This document shows positions 9,701-16,683 of a stretch of DNA of 64,000 bases, piece by piece (position 1 is the stretch's first letter; every line of letters begins with the position of its first letter). The stretch is from an uncultured Eubacteriales bacterium (lineage in GTDB: Bacteria > Bacillota > Clostridia > Oscillospirales > Acutalibacteraceae), in NCBI GenBank assembly GCA_949068525.1, contig CARTIQ010000005.1, positions 1 to 64,000 of the forward strand, read 5' to 3'. The notes beneath the pieces were generated by a model that did not search any database, was not told the DNA's origin, and saw only the letters and a program-made list of their open reading frames with translations. The position numbers and the translations under genes were made by a program.

Positions 9701-11378
9701 AATATATGGGACTCAACGCACTATGTGCATTGGTAGTATTAGCAAAATTTATGTTTTGGTTTGATTTGTTAATATCGAAGTTATTTGGCGATCCTCCTAT
9801 GCCTAAAGACGTACTTAATAAAGCTATACCTGATTTTACAAATAAAGGAAGCTCGCCGGTGTATACATAATATCCAGCTGCGGCAAGGGTTCCCGCAGCT
9901 AAAGCTCCATATTTTAAAATGTTTCTCCAGCGAGGACTGGAGTTGTTATAGTTATCTATGATTTGCTCATCCTGATTTAGTTGTTCCCCGTCCTGGTTTG
10001 TCGGGTCCCCATCCTGGTTTGTCGGGTCCCCGTCCTGATTTGGCTGTTCCGAAGGCGGAAGGGAGGATACATCATTATCTTCTTGTGAGCTTGGGTTTGT
10101 CGCTTCACCCTGATTCTGAGAGTTTGCGTTGTTCCCTTGACTTAGCTGTTCCTCGGGCTGGCTTTGCGGTCGCTCATCCTGATTTGGCTGTTCCCCATCC
10201 TGGTTTGTCGGGTCCCCATCCTGGTTTGTCGGGTCCCCATCCTGATTTGGCTGTTCCGAAGGCGGAAGGGAGGATACATCATTATCTTCTTGTGAGCTTG
10301 GGTTTGTCGCTTCACCCTGATTCTGAGAGTTTGCGTTGTTCCCTTGACTTAGCTGTTCCTCGGGCTGGCTTTGCGGTCGCTCATCCTGATTTGGCTGTTC
10401 CCCATCCTGGTTTGTCGGGTCCCCATCCTGATTTGGCTGTTCCGAAGCCGGAAGGGAGGATACATCATTATCTTCTTGTGAGCTTGGGTTTGCCGCTTCA
10501 TCCTGATTCTGAGGATTTAGGTCTCCATCATGGTCCTGAGTCTTTGTGTCTTCATCTTGATCCTGAGAGTTTGCGTTGTTCCCTTGACTTAGCTGTTCCT
10601 CGGGCTGGTCTGGCTGTTGTTCATCCCGGTTTGTCGGTTCCCCATCCTGATTTGGCTGTTCCTCAGGCTGCATTTGCTGTTCCTCATCCAGGTTTGTCGG
10701 TTGCACATCCAAATTTTGCCCAATACTTTCGTTGGTTGTATTAGCTGTTTTATCCTCTTCTTCATTTCTAATTTCATCTTCAACGAAATTTGCAATTCCA
10801 CGGTTTTGCAATGCAAAAGTATTCACACGGTCCGTTTCTTTTGAGGTGTTTTTGCTTTTTTCTTTTCCTAACCTATTAGTATTTGTCGTTGACTTTCTGA
10901 TATTTTTTTGCTTATTATGTTTTTTATTTGATGTTTCATACTTAGAGTCTGCGTTATTCTCCTGAAGCTTTGAGCCAGACTTTTTATGGGAGTTGTTATT
11001 CTCTTCTTGATCTGATTCCCTTACAATAGGGGTAACCAAAGGGTAACTGTTAATTGCTGCCACATTAAGAAAAGAACCCAAAGTTGCAAGCAAAAATCCC
11101 CAGGCGACACTTTGCCGAGAAGCACCCCCGCTTATGTTTAGTAACTCCTCATTGCTTAGTTCAGATATTTGATTTTCTGCATATTCGAGAAATTCTTTTG
11201 CTGTAAAATTTATTCCATGTTTCTTTGCAATCGGAATAACTTTACTTTTAATAAATTGTTCCTCATCAAAAACGCGATCTTTTTGCTGTATTTTGTTATT
11301 TATTTTGATTAGTTCTTTTGCAATATTTTCATCGGACCTTATTAGATCAAAAAATTTCTCAACATTTTTAACAGACAT
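3768..11378 (-). CDS. Giant low-complexity protein with Nif11-type double-glycine leader and BspA-type leucine-rich repeats
   Basis: The product has 2536 residues. Residues 1-85 form a Nif11-type leader: paired Phe at 9-10, AKKHGINFTA near 51-60 and ELSNEELLNISGG ending in Gly84-Gly85, the usual cut site of C39-peptidase exporters. A hydrophobic stretch follows at 91-109. Then come a Q/N/D/E/P-rich region with nested repeats (about 230-470), a hydrophobic segment (about 485-515), more low-complexity sequence, another hydrophobic segment (about 875-905), and a region that looks globular (about 910-1245). After another low-complexity stretch there is a BspA/LRR_5 domain (about 1597-1950) with repeats of the IPNSVTSIGNSAFENCSNL kind. 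The Q/N-rich tail contains a duplicated DVDIPDI..SDAVRIES segment. AAAGGTGG precedes the ATG. I infer export or surface display, perhaps for adhesion or host contact. No modification enzyme or transporter is nearby, and no known protein with this whole architecture comes to mind. Confidence 0.85.
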   Translation of the reverse strand: MSVKNVEKFFDLIRSDENIAKELIKINNKIQQKDRVFDEEQFIKSKVIPIAKKHGINFTAKEFLEYAENQISELSNEELLNISGGASRQSVAWGFLLATLGSFLNVAAINSYPLVTPIVRESDQEENNNSHKKSGSKLQENNADSKYETSNKKHNKQKNIRKSTTNTNRLGKEKSKNTSKETDRVNTFALQNRGIANFVEDEIRNEEEDKTANTTNESIGQNLDVQPTNLDEEQQMQPEEQPNQDGEPTNRDEQQPDQPEEQLSQGNNANSQDQDEDTKTQDHDGDLNPQNQDEAANPSSQEDNDVSSLPASEQPNQDGDPTNQDGEQPNQDERPQSQPEEQLSQGNNANSQNQGEATNPSSQEDNDVSSLPPSEQPNQDGDPTNQDGDPTNQDGEQPNQDERPQSQPEEQLSQGNNANSQNQGEATNPSSQEDNDVSSLPPSEQPNQDGDPTNQDGDPTNQDGEQLNQDEQIIDNYNNSSPRWRNILKYGALAAGTLAAAGYYVYTGELPLFVKSGIALLSTSLGIGGSPNNFDINKSNQNINFANTTNAHSALSPIYYSHLNQLPQDDFGYTNPPSIQQQGNTTITPSWRVAAENLPSYNRVTPLPQDLIFTPGEWHNPSQDDLDSSKLENLDSIVTEGGSSWSGEHFIRQVPVDVNEIQLQENASQIQTPVVVADSAATQFVGQQGSNIPTSVDVNKTPLNYEGSGSNALVDEGQAVVNNPLRPDLADTVDQRTVGILKKVEDRNSEEPSLKPTSYDISNSSGVNIPGDKVITTTPKGSNIPRGTRPVINIESSNVPDAAEMQLQNGTNIEIAPNTFNFPDNVSGTIQAGAPQTNTSNTSSTEVKFSNSETNSAGFGKDNADITTFSAVEDKSTNKEASSWSPLAIAGTIAGGVASLAAGLYNWLRPANQQTDQQYSGYFTAFDKGYNIFIEASEKTDIDKASKKTQQKLKENLIRSFLESNDKNANAKDLQTVIVSSDGSPKNRDAAIKNAAENSKLINRATTCVDVPIIVSQKNKDRKVESATMNVYVDNYVCTMSWDATQSDNVTFLKPDGCPNISTQNFKAAKQLLLKNTRDLNAQTASPQEKLNQLIANLRSHTLENLPPEVQRELSTFSLSAQIDYNADQMVFSFGSNARLDGTTITKDCTKTNKTFTDAQVFQKFVKEKCPFEFRSREKQADEPVYEYNDVMNKAAILSMLFGGRKENTDLLNRIQAIRQSDEFKRYKAWLQTEINKFLPAAQPIIFVTQAPAEQPAKNTQPPVELQDKNDQQNENAKEQTVNTGQLPVTQENQQSAQTPKNNDQQLNALEKKTQKDTLAAQKLADKKKRHKQNQKQKGNGSGRSRQRNKTDRLTSSNEEPQNTSITSDENQVENSQNKMQVTSEAPVELHPENIGLAANNNAQTDENIMLQPQAPAVQQNETEQQNNQNVTEEENENGLTSVEQSKDGGTKEEAQNETNSAEEPKSENNAFPNQNMSGGSENSIYKEFDISSNEEYEEDAEEGDNLGSLSPTDIYDYVDALIKPAIEANKDKELFKNLKNNMLTTVAHTDDKILENKRNNKNNKQIKRAKSLNNLYENRTQNEDPANENILVEGFCGDTSVNNGQNVKWVLYKDGNLEISGAGNMANYDYKGEDIAPAPWQLKYSGEIKTVNIKEGVTSIGSAAFMDCLNIESVKIPETVTSIGEDVFWNCESLKQINIPKNLKSIEKFTFFCCTKLQQINIPVNVTFIGENAFGFCSSLQQIEIPNSVTSIGDSAFENCSNLTNVKINYGTTSIGKKAFADCSSLQQIEIPNSVTSIGNSAFENCSNLTNVKINYGTTSIGKKAFADCSSLQQIEIPNSVTSIGNSAFENCTGLHSIKLAEGLETIGRLAFCNCLSLKELVIPASVKFIDSFAFIYCSSLESITYHGLKNPAKSYIFSSMGNSKVTEIPSIYVPNKYKSDRFGEISFELSNHTFLKSRCSANPRPGFKSPLMNRPKEGAQNNSQERETPNGTFSTPKANKTEKPPVTPLVSNSGQNQQGETHQNSKDSTADIKPASNSSENQQQPVTQENLQQNETEPPADNNEQATEEETKNGNAAEQTENNEEETQNVNIVQQDQAPAAKDDNQLFKNLQSKRSKSLNNLYDSRTQNENNLADSKNDNYNLSEDNQNENQQQNETEQQNNQNVTEEENEKIFFDVDIPDISSDAVRIESESSSDISDQIRLTREFLEKLTQERNQENNKQSGKFSDVDIPDIPSDAVRIESETSSDISDQVKLTKQVAAEYMAQQGEGENHFFDSGSDFGDGKGLQPPTNFLDDNDVLADDEDENDNLNENNQNENQQQNETPAEAQTENPENQQHAQTTTFLTPNRRGTNVQPVTPLLDRTDNTQQQNAQIPQPENEHPLDQANNLTNLPDNQQTPPPAPTTALLQIHTPLNMNLNQIPDPIKMATAITPTKNNHGFWGSIKNFFSPNKNNNETPNQGTPQNAQTPPQNTPQNNNTVHLPPWDSPDGDAETNNNYEEFGSPTTPKEENPASKSNSPYKKNGDTYSGFGPFD
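5821..6180 (-). repeat. 138-base tandem repeat encoding paired leucine-rich repeats
   Basis: Units begin at 5821, 5959 and 6097, a period of exactly 138 bases (46 residues, two 23-residue LRR_5 repeats). Units 1 and 2 are almost identical; the third diverges after about 80 bases. The near identity at DNA level points to recent duplication inside the leucine-rich domain of the giant protein. Confidence 0.85.
9970..10680 (-). repeat. Nested tandem repeats in the giant gene (207-base unit with 21-base sub-repeat)
   Basis: A shared marker (TGATTCTGAG on the plus strand) recurs at 10111, 10318 and about 10504. The spacings are 207 and 186 bases, the difference being one 21-base sub-unit. That sub-unit encodes GDPTNQD and itself occurs in tandem. 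The larger unit encodes PNQDERPQSQPEEQLSQGNN followed by a Ser/Glu-rich part. All spacings are multiples of three, so copy-number change keeps the reading frame. Confidence 0.85.
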
Positions 11379-11433
11379 AGTTTACGCCACCTTTTCTTTA
11401 ATTTAAATTGCAACACTAAATACACTTATATAG

Positions 11434-11460
11434 ATTATCACAAAATCTTGTTTTTGTCAA
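11434..11460 (-). promoter_or_regulatory. Likely promoter of the giant gene
   Basis: On the minus strand TTGACA (11460-11455) is followed after 15 bases by GATAAT (11439-11434), within TGTGATAAT. The spacing is short unless TAATCT, two bases further on, serves as the -10 box (17 bases). The decamer TTGACAAAAA occurs again at 11500-11491, 40 bases upstream. The start codon lies about 55 bases downstream. Confidence 0.5.
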
Positions 11461-11678
11461 TAGTCACAAAAAAAAATAAAATAAAAATATTTTTTGTCAA
11501 ATATGTCAAAGAGGTGGGTAAAAGTTTAATTTTGGTTTATTAATACCACAAAAAGATAAAATCAATTAACTCAATTTTTTTGTTGTACAAGTCGATACGA
11601 TAATGAAAATTAAATAATAAAATTTAATATATTAAGTGATGCTCACATCGAAAAATCATGATTTAAAATCCGTATAAA

Positions 11679-11720
11679 AATTAGGCCCTTCAGAGTAAAA
11701 ATAAGGACCTAATTTTTTTA
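11679..11720. terminator. Terminator-like hairpin in the giant gene / spoIVB intergenic region
   Basis: ATTAGG-CC (from 11680) pairs with GG-A-CCTAAT (to 11713) with one bulge, followed by seven T. No gene is seen that it would end on the plus strand, so it may protect spoIVB from read-through or close a small transcript from the 11.5-11.7 kb region. Between 11379 and 11811 I see only this hairpin, the giant-gene promoter and A/T-rich filler. Confidence 0.45.
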
Positions 11721-11811
11721 TTTGGCAAGAACGTTAACATTTAACAAAATAAAAAAACGATATAGTGGAAAATTATAATTATATCGCTCATTGGGCTTGG
11801 AGGTGAAAAAT

Positions 11812-13047
11812 GTGAAAAATTTTTTTAAAAGATTATCATTAATAACGGGAGCTTTAGCTTGTCTGGTATTAACATTTTGTGAGGTAACGGCATCTTATCT
11901 GCCAGATAGCTACAAAGTTACTTCGACTTGCGGTGCGAACATAAAAAATTACTTAAGCATTGGTGCAGATGAATCCGCAGTAACTCGGCCTGTTATAAAA
12001 GAAAATGACTTGTATACTTATGATGCTAAAGTTTTGTTTATGAATATAATCCCAATAAAAAAAGTAAATATACAAAAAATAGAAGGTATTTGCGTTGTTC
12101 CCGGCGGAAGCACGTTTGGCGTAAAACTGTTTACAAAGGGAGTCATAATCGTGGGAATCTCCGATATAAAAACAAAAAGTGATGGGGTGGTTAATCCGGC
12201 CAAGCAAGCTGGCTTGCAAAAGGGAGACATAATATTAAATGTGAACCAAAAAGAAGTCAATAGCAACGAAGAGCTGATAAAAGTAGTAGAAGCAAGTGGT
12301 GGGGAGGATCTTTTGGCAGAGGTAATAAGGAATGGCATGAAGTATGAGACGAATATTAAACCAGCAAGAAATGAGATAGATGGAGCCTATAAGTTGGGAA
12401 TTTGGGTAAGGGATAGCTCTGCAGGAATTGGAACGGTGACGTTTTGGGATGAAAAAACCAAGACGTTCGGTGGTCTAGGCCACGGTATTTGTGATATAGA
12501 TACAGGAGAGCTGTTGCCACTGTCTCACGGAGACATAATAAAAGTGAATATCAACGGAATTTCTAAAGGCATGAGAGGGAACCCCGGCGAATTAAAAGCC
12601 TATTTTATCGAAGGGAAACCTATCGGAACCCTCATAGAAAATACTTATAGCGGGATTTATGGAAAATTTAATAACGTTCCGTCCTCAAATGAGCCTATTC
12701 CCGTAGCGATGAAACAGCAAGCGAAGCAAGGTAAAGCTCAAATTTTAACCACGATTTTTGGTGCAACGCCGGAATATTATGACATTGACATAGTCCATAT
12801 AAATTACAACGAAGAAACTATGAGCAAAAACATGATAATAAAGATCACAGACGAAAGGTTACTTAGCGAAACCGGAGGAATAATTCAAGGAATGAGCGGG
12901 AGTCCAATCATACAAAACGGGATGTTAATTGGCGCCATTACGCACGTTTTTGTAAATGACCCGCAAAGAGGATATGCTATTTTTGCCGAAAATATGATTT
13001 CTAAACTGCAAGATTTAAACGACACAGATTATAAAAAAATCTCCTAG
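11812..13047 (+). CDS. spoIVB: SpoIVB serine peptidase (PDZ domain, S55 family)
   Basis: The product has 411 residues from a GTG at 11812, chosen because GGAGGTG at 11799-11805 is ideally placed; an in-frame TTG at 11791 has no site. An N-terminal hydrophobic segment anchors or exports the protein. A PDZ domain follows (KQAGLQKGDIILNVN region), then the S55 peptidase domain with the catalytic His in GLGHGI and the catalytic Ser in GMSGSP near residue 362. SpoIVB is made in the forespore, crosses into the intermembrane space and cuts SpoIVFA, which triggers pro-sigma-K processing. It stands directly before spo0A, the conserved arrangement in spore formers. Confidence 0.95.
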   Translation: MKNFFKRLSLITGALACLVLTFCEVTASYLPDSYKVTSTCGANIKNYLSIGADESAVTRPVIKENDLYTYDAKVLFMNIIPIKKVNIQKIEGICVVPGGSTFGVKLFTKGVIIVGISDIKTKSDGVVNPAKQAGLQKGDIILNVNQKEVNSNEELIKVVEASGGEDLLAEVIRNGMKYETNIKPARNEIDGAYKLGIWVRDSSAGIGTVTFWDEKTKTFGGLGHGICDIDTGELLPLSHGDIIKVNINGISKGMRGNPGELKAYFIEGKPIGTLIENTYSGIYGKFNNVPSSNEPIPVAMKQQAKQGKAQILTTIFGATPEYYDIDIVHINYNEETMSKNMIIKITDERLLSETGGIIQGMSGSPIIQNGMLIGAITHVFVNDPQRGYAIFAENMISKLQDLNDTDYKKIS

Positions 13048-13101
13048 ATTTTGTAAAATTTTATTGTAGGTACCAAACTTTAAAATTTTTATTGGAAACA
13101 C

Positions 13102-13130
13102 TTGCTATTTATTCCAGTATATGGTAACAT
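13102..13130 (+). promoter_or_regulatory. Possible spo0A promoter
   Basis: TTGCTA (13102-13107) and TAACAT (13125-13130) are separated by 17 bases in the spoIVB-spo0A gap, about 25 bases before the spo0A ribosome binding site. The match is moderate. A sigma-H type promoter, expected for sporulation-time expression, was not recognised. Confidence 0.4.
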
Positions 13131-13164
13131 AAGGTTACGATAAATAATAACTGGAGGAAAAATC

Positions 13165-13971
13165 ATGGGCAATCTTGTTAAACTGCTAATTGCAGAGGAA
13201 TCTGAAGAACTAAATCGAGAGGCTGTGGCGGTATTCAAAAATTTGGGTATAGAAAGTAGAATTGTACAAAAAGACGGAGTGGCGCTTTTAGACTCAATAA
13301 AAAAGTATAAGCCAGATGTTGTAATAATGGATTTATTTATGCCAAAGCTTGATGCAATTGGAGTTATGAAGTCGTTTAGCGAAAAAAAAGGCATGATAAA
13401 GCCGATATTCATAGTGTTATCTAATTTTAACAGTGATGTACTAGAAAAAGAAGCACTTTCTGCTGGAGCATCTTATTTTGTGCTAAAGCCGTTTGACATA
13501 AACAACCTAGCAGAGCGGATTTTGGATTTATTAAGTGACATGTATAAAATAAGCAAAGCAGAGCATCATGCTGCAGGATCTGCTGAAACGCTGGCAAACA
13601 ATGTGAGCAAAGAGCTTGGGATAGAATTTAAAGTAACAGAGATTTTGCATCAAATAGGAGTGCCGGCGCATATAAAGGGGTACCACTACTTGCGAGATTC
13701 TATTATAATGTCGGTAGAAAACCCAGAGATAATAAACGCTGTAACGAAGCAACTTTATCCGTCAGTAGCAAAGAAATTCTCGACCACCTCTTCACGAGTA
13801 GAAAGAGCTATCCGTCATGCAATAGAAGTGGCGTGGGATAGGGGCGACGTAGATATTTTGAATTCTTATTTTGGCTATACGATACATAACAGCAGAGGTA
13901 AACCAACTAACAGTGAGTTCATCGCAATGATCTCGGACAAATTGCGGCTGCAGATGAAGACAGCTAGCTAA
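13165..13971 (+). CDS. spo0A: Spo0A, master response regulator of sporulation
   Basis: The product has 268 residues with an N-terminal receiver domain (about 1-125) and the C-terminal Spo0A DNA-binding domain (about 150-265), whose recognition region contains SSRVERAIRHAIEVAW. The phosphorylated Asp is Asp56 in VIMDLFMPKLD and the conserved Lys sits in LKPFD. The metal-binding acid pair, Asp-Asp in Bacillus Spo0A, reads Glu11-Glu12 here. Phosphorylated Spo0A binds 0A boxes and starts sporulation. GGAGG precedes the ATG. The gene follows spoIVB as in other spore formers. Confidence 0.97.
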   Translation: MGNLVKLLIAEESEELNREAVAVFKNLGIESRIVQKDGVALLDSIKKYKPDVVIMDLFMPKLDAIGVMKSFSEKKGMIKPIFIVLSNFNSDVLEKEALSAGASYFVLKPFDINNLAERILDLLSDMYKISKAEHHAAGSAETLANNVSKELGIEFKVTEILHQIGVPAHIKGYHYLRDSIIMSVENPEIINAVTKQLYPSVAKKFSTTSSRVERAIRHAIEVAWDRGDVDILNSYFGYTIHNSRGKPTNSEFIAMISDKLRLQMKTAS

Positions 13972-13984
13972 TTTTGCAGAACTA

Positions 13985-14365
13985 TTATAAAATATTTTGA
14001 ATTGATGGTAAGTCGTTGTCTCTTAAGTGCTCAAGTTGAGATTTAGAAACCTCACTGTCGACAAAAAAATCTTCCACCTGCCCTTGAGAAAGGTTTGTCC
14101 GCATGCTTATCATAGTTTGAGTAATTTCTTCCAGATGGTCGTGATTAATAAAAGTAGATAGAAAAATTTGTTGCTCTTGCCACCGGTTGACTATATCGGT
14201 GGCTAAATTTTTGGCTTTATCAGCGTTGTGTCCGTTGACTTCGCTTACAATGCTATCGATGTCTGAGGCAAAATATTTAACAGTATTATCGAGCCAGATA
14301 TTCTCGGCAATGCAGCAAGAAACTGTAATTATAAACAGGGTTATAGCAATAATAAAGCGTTTCAT
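13985..14365 (-). CDS. DUF4363 family protein, probably exported
   Basis: The product has 126 residues. The N-terminus has a Lys/Arg start and a hydrophobic segment (about 4-20) ending near a Cys-Cys pair, a signal or anchor sequence. The rest is helical with the pattern of DUF4363, small proteins of spore formers with unknown function. Its start overlaps the stop of the DUF421 gene by four bases, so the two are translationally coupled. DUF421 and DUF4363 are often paired, which supports a joint role at the membrane, perhaps in spore or stress biology. Confidence 0.75.
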   Translation of the reverse strand: MKRFIIAITLFIITVSCCIAENIWLDNTVKYFASDIDSIVSEVNGHNADKAKNLATDIVNRWQEQQIFLSTFINHDHLEEITQTMISMRTNLSQGQVEDFFVDSEVSKSQLEHLRDNDLPSIQNIL

Positions 14366-15039
14366 TTTAAGCCCTCTTTTTTTATGATATGAAAATTTTT
14401 GTTTTTATCGGCCGTCATAATGAATACGTCTTTTAAGGCCAGATGTTTTTTATTTAGTACATCATGGACCCATTTTTCTGATAATTGGCATAGGGAGAGT
14501 GAAGAGTTCGAAATTTCTCCGTCACTAATTATAACAGTTTCTAGCTCCTGAGATGGTGGCGATAAACCAAGCATACTGGCGTCGACTTGCTGTTTCTCGG
14601 GCTTTTTCATTATGCTCATTTGGCCATTTGTTTCTATTATGGCAAAATCAATATCTTGCAGGCTGAACACGTCTAATTGACGCAACTGCTCAAAGAGATC
14701 TTCTGTAGTCATGCGGAGGTCCTTCATGACTTTCTGGTTTATTTTTCCGTGATCAATGATTACAACAGGACTTCCGCAAATGAATTTTCGAAACTTGCAG
14801 CTTTTAAGCATAATGTTAGAAAGAACAATCTCGCACACAAGCAAAACAATTATAGGTATAAGGCCGGCAAAAAGGGGAATGCTGGAGTTTTGCATCGGGA
14901 TGGACGCAATGTTGGAAATCAAAAAGGTAACCACAAGTTCAGAAGTTTGCAGGTCGCTAATTTGCCGTTTGCCCATGAGTCGCACAGCCAAGATTATTAT
15001 CATATAAAGCAAAAAAGTTCGAATTAATGAGATTGTCAT
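14362..15039 (-). CDS. DUF421 (YetF-like) membrane protein
   Basis: The product has 225 residues. Three membrane segments occupy about residues 1-80, with the family signature VRLMGKRQISDLQTSELVV near 20-38. A soluble domain follows that reads ICGSPVVIIDHGKINQKVM, typical of DUF421. Members are found in spore formers (YetF, YdfR, YkjA and the germination-linked YrbG/YcaP types) and have been linked to spore membrane functions and germination. It is the first gene of a two-gene unit with the DUF4363 gene and is divergent from the germination operon, which fits a role in spores. Confidence 0.85.
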   Translation of the reverse strand: MTISLIRTFLLYMIIILAVRLMGKRQISDLQTSELVVTFLISNIASIPMQNSSIPLFAGLIPIIVLLVCEIVLSNIMLKSCKFRKFICGSPVVIIDHGKINQKVMKDLRMTTEDLFEQLRQLDVFSLQDIDFAIIETNGQMSIMKKPEKQQVDASMLGLSPPSQELETVIISDGEISNSSLSLCQLSEKWVHDVLNKKHLALKDVFIMTADKNKNFHIIKKEGLK

Positions 15040-15141
15040 ATTTTATCACCAGAAATAGTTTGCATCAAAATTATCAAAATTATGCAGTTCTGTATAAATT
15101 ATGAAAAATTTGCAAATCATTAATTTAGGAGATGATTAAAA

Positions 15142-16662
15142 ATGCGAGATTTTCTAAATAAACTAATGTATAAATATAAATCCGCACAAAGTAAGATTCA
15201 AGATGAAAAAGAGAAAAAACAGGTGCTCTCAAATTCGTTAGAGAAAAATCTAGGATATTTTAAAAAATCGTTTGACGAAAGTGCCGACCTAACAATAAAA
15301 CCAGTAAAAATATTAAACACGAATGCGGCTATAGTCACGATGGAGGGCATGATAAACAAAGAAACATTTGCAACCAGCGTTATGAACCCGATTGTCTATG
15401 CGTTTAGCGAAGAAAAGCTGTCTAGCGAAGAAAAGCTAGAATATATAAAAAGCAACATCTTAACAATAAGCGAGCAAATAGATGTACTGACCTTTGAAGA
15501 CGCGTTTAAACTAGTGATGTCCGGGTTTGCACTGCTTTTGTTTGATGAATGCAAAAAGGCTTTAGCTATAGGAGTGCAGGGGTTTAACTTTAGAAGCATT
15601 GCTGAGCCGGAGACAGAGGTTATGCAAAAAGGCTCCAAAGAGGGCTTTGTGGAGGCTATAAGGATAAACCTCACGCTCATACGGCGACGAATTAAGAATC
15701 CAAAACTTAAATTTGAGTTTTCTTCGGTGGGCGAAAGCAGTAAAACCGACATATGCTTGTGCTATATAAATGGTACAGTGTCGAAGAAGATTTTGGCAGA
15801 ACTCAAACGGCGGCTAGCTAAAATAGACCTAAAAAACGTCCTAGCAGCAGAATATTTAATGCCGTACCTAGAAGAGGAGGGTGACCTATCTTTTTTTAGC
15901 GGGGTTGGATATTCCGAGAGGCCCGATACAGTCTGCGGGAAAATCTCCGAAGGCCGAATAGCGATTTTGGTGGACGGTACGCCAACCGCGCTAATTGTGC
16001 CGTACCTATTTGTAGAGTACTTTCAGACAATCGACGATTATGCCGAAAGACCTTACTTTGCAACGCTAACAAGGTGGCTAAAATATTTATCATTTTTAAT
16101 ATCGACGCTGCTGCCAGGTCTATATGTCGCGCTCGCCGTGTTTAATCCAGAGGTCTTTCCCGACCGGCTAATAAGCAAAATAGCCTACGCAATTGCCGGG
16201 ACGCCATTCCCACTGATGTTAGAAACGTTGATTATACATTTCATATACGAAATTATGCGAGAGGCCGGGTTACGCCTACCGCGGCCTCTAGGGCATGCCG
16301 TGAGCATCGTCGGAGGTTTGGTAATAGGTGAAACTGCAGTAAACGCTGGACTAATTGGAGCACCGACATTAATGGTTGTTGCTTTGACAGCCATATCGTC
16401 TTATGTAATACCAAATTTATACGAGCCAACCGCAATTTTAAGACTCGTATTCATTCTAATAGGCGGAATATTAGGGATATGGGGTGTGATGTTGCTATTC
16501 TCGGTGCTGATTGTGAATATTTGCGCAAAATCAAATTTTGGAATCCCATTTGTAGCGCCGATTGCACCGTTTAACTTCTATAGTATGCGAGACGTAGTAA
16601 TGAGAGCTGGCTGGAAGACATTATCTAAAAAAACCGAAGACGTACAAAACATGCCGCATTAG
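15142..16662 (+). CDS. GerA-family spore germinant receptor, A subunit
   Basis: The product has 506 residues. A soluble N-terminal domain (about 1-290) is followed by about five membrane segments, the GerAA/GerBA/GerKA plan. Family motifs include DVLTFEDAFKLVMSGFALLL, GYSERPDTVCGKISEGRIAI and LRLPRPLGHAVSIVGGLVIG. It is the ligand-gated part of the receptor complex in the spore inner membrane that triggers germination when nutrients bind. First of three genes in the usual A-B-C order. AGGAGATG precedes the ATG. The germinant cannot be read from sequence. Confidence 0.95.
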   Translation: MRDFLNKLMYKYKSAQSKIQDEKEKKQVLSNSLEKNLGYFKKSFDESADLTIKPVKILNTNAAIVTMEGMINKETFATSVMNPIVYAFSEEKLSSEEKLEYIKSNILTISEQIDVLTFEDAFKLVMSGFALLLFDECKKALAIGVQGFNFRSIAEPETEVMQKGSKEGFVEAIRINLTLIRRRIKNPKLKFEFSSVGESSKTDICLCYINGTVSKKILAELKRRLAKIDLKNVLAAEYLMPYLEEEGDLSFFSGVGYSERPDTVCGKISEGRIAILVDGTPTALIVPYLFVEYFQTIDDYAERPYFATLTRWLKYLSFLISTLLPGLYVALAVFNPEVFPDRLISKIAYAIAGTPFPLMLETLIIHFIYEIMREAGLRLPRPLGHAVSIVGGLVIGETAVNAGLIGAPTLMVVALTAISSYVIPNLYEPTAILRLVFILIGGILGIWGVMLLFSVLIVNICAKSNFGIPFVAPIAPFNFYSMRDVVMRAGWKTLSKKTEDVQNMPH

Positions 16663-16683
16663 CCAAAAATAAAGGAGCCAACA

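Noticed and set aside
9970..10680. Regular repeats considered as a CRISPR array
   Set aside because: The units are in frame within a long coding sequence, adjoin each other without unique spacers and there are no cas genes.
9998..10744. Plus-strand open frame of 248 codons with a Pro/Gly/His-rich repeat
   Set aside because: It is the mirror of the nested repeats of the giant minus-strand gene. It has no ribosome binding site, and its repeats follow the periodicity of the minus-strand gene.
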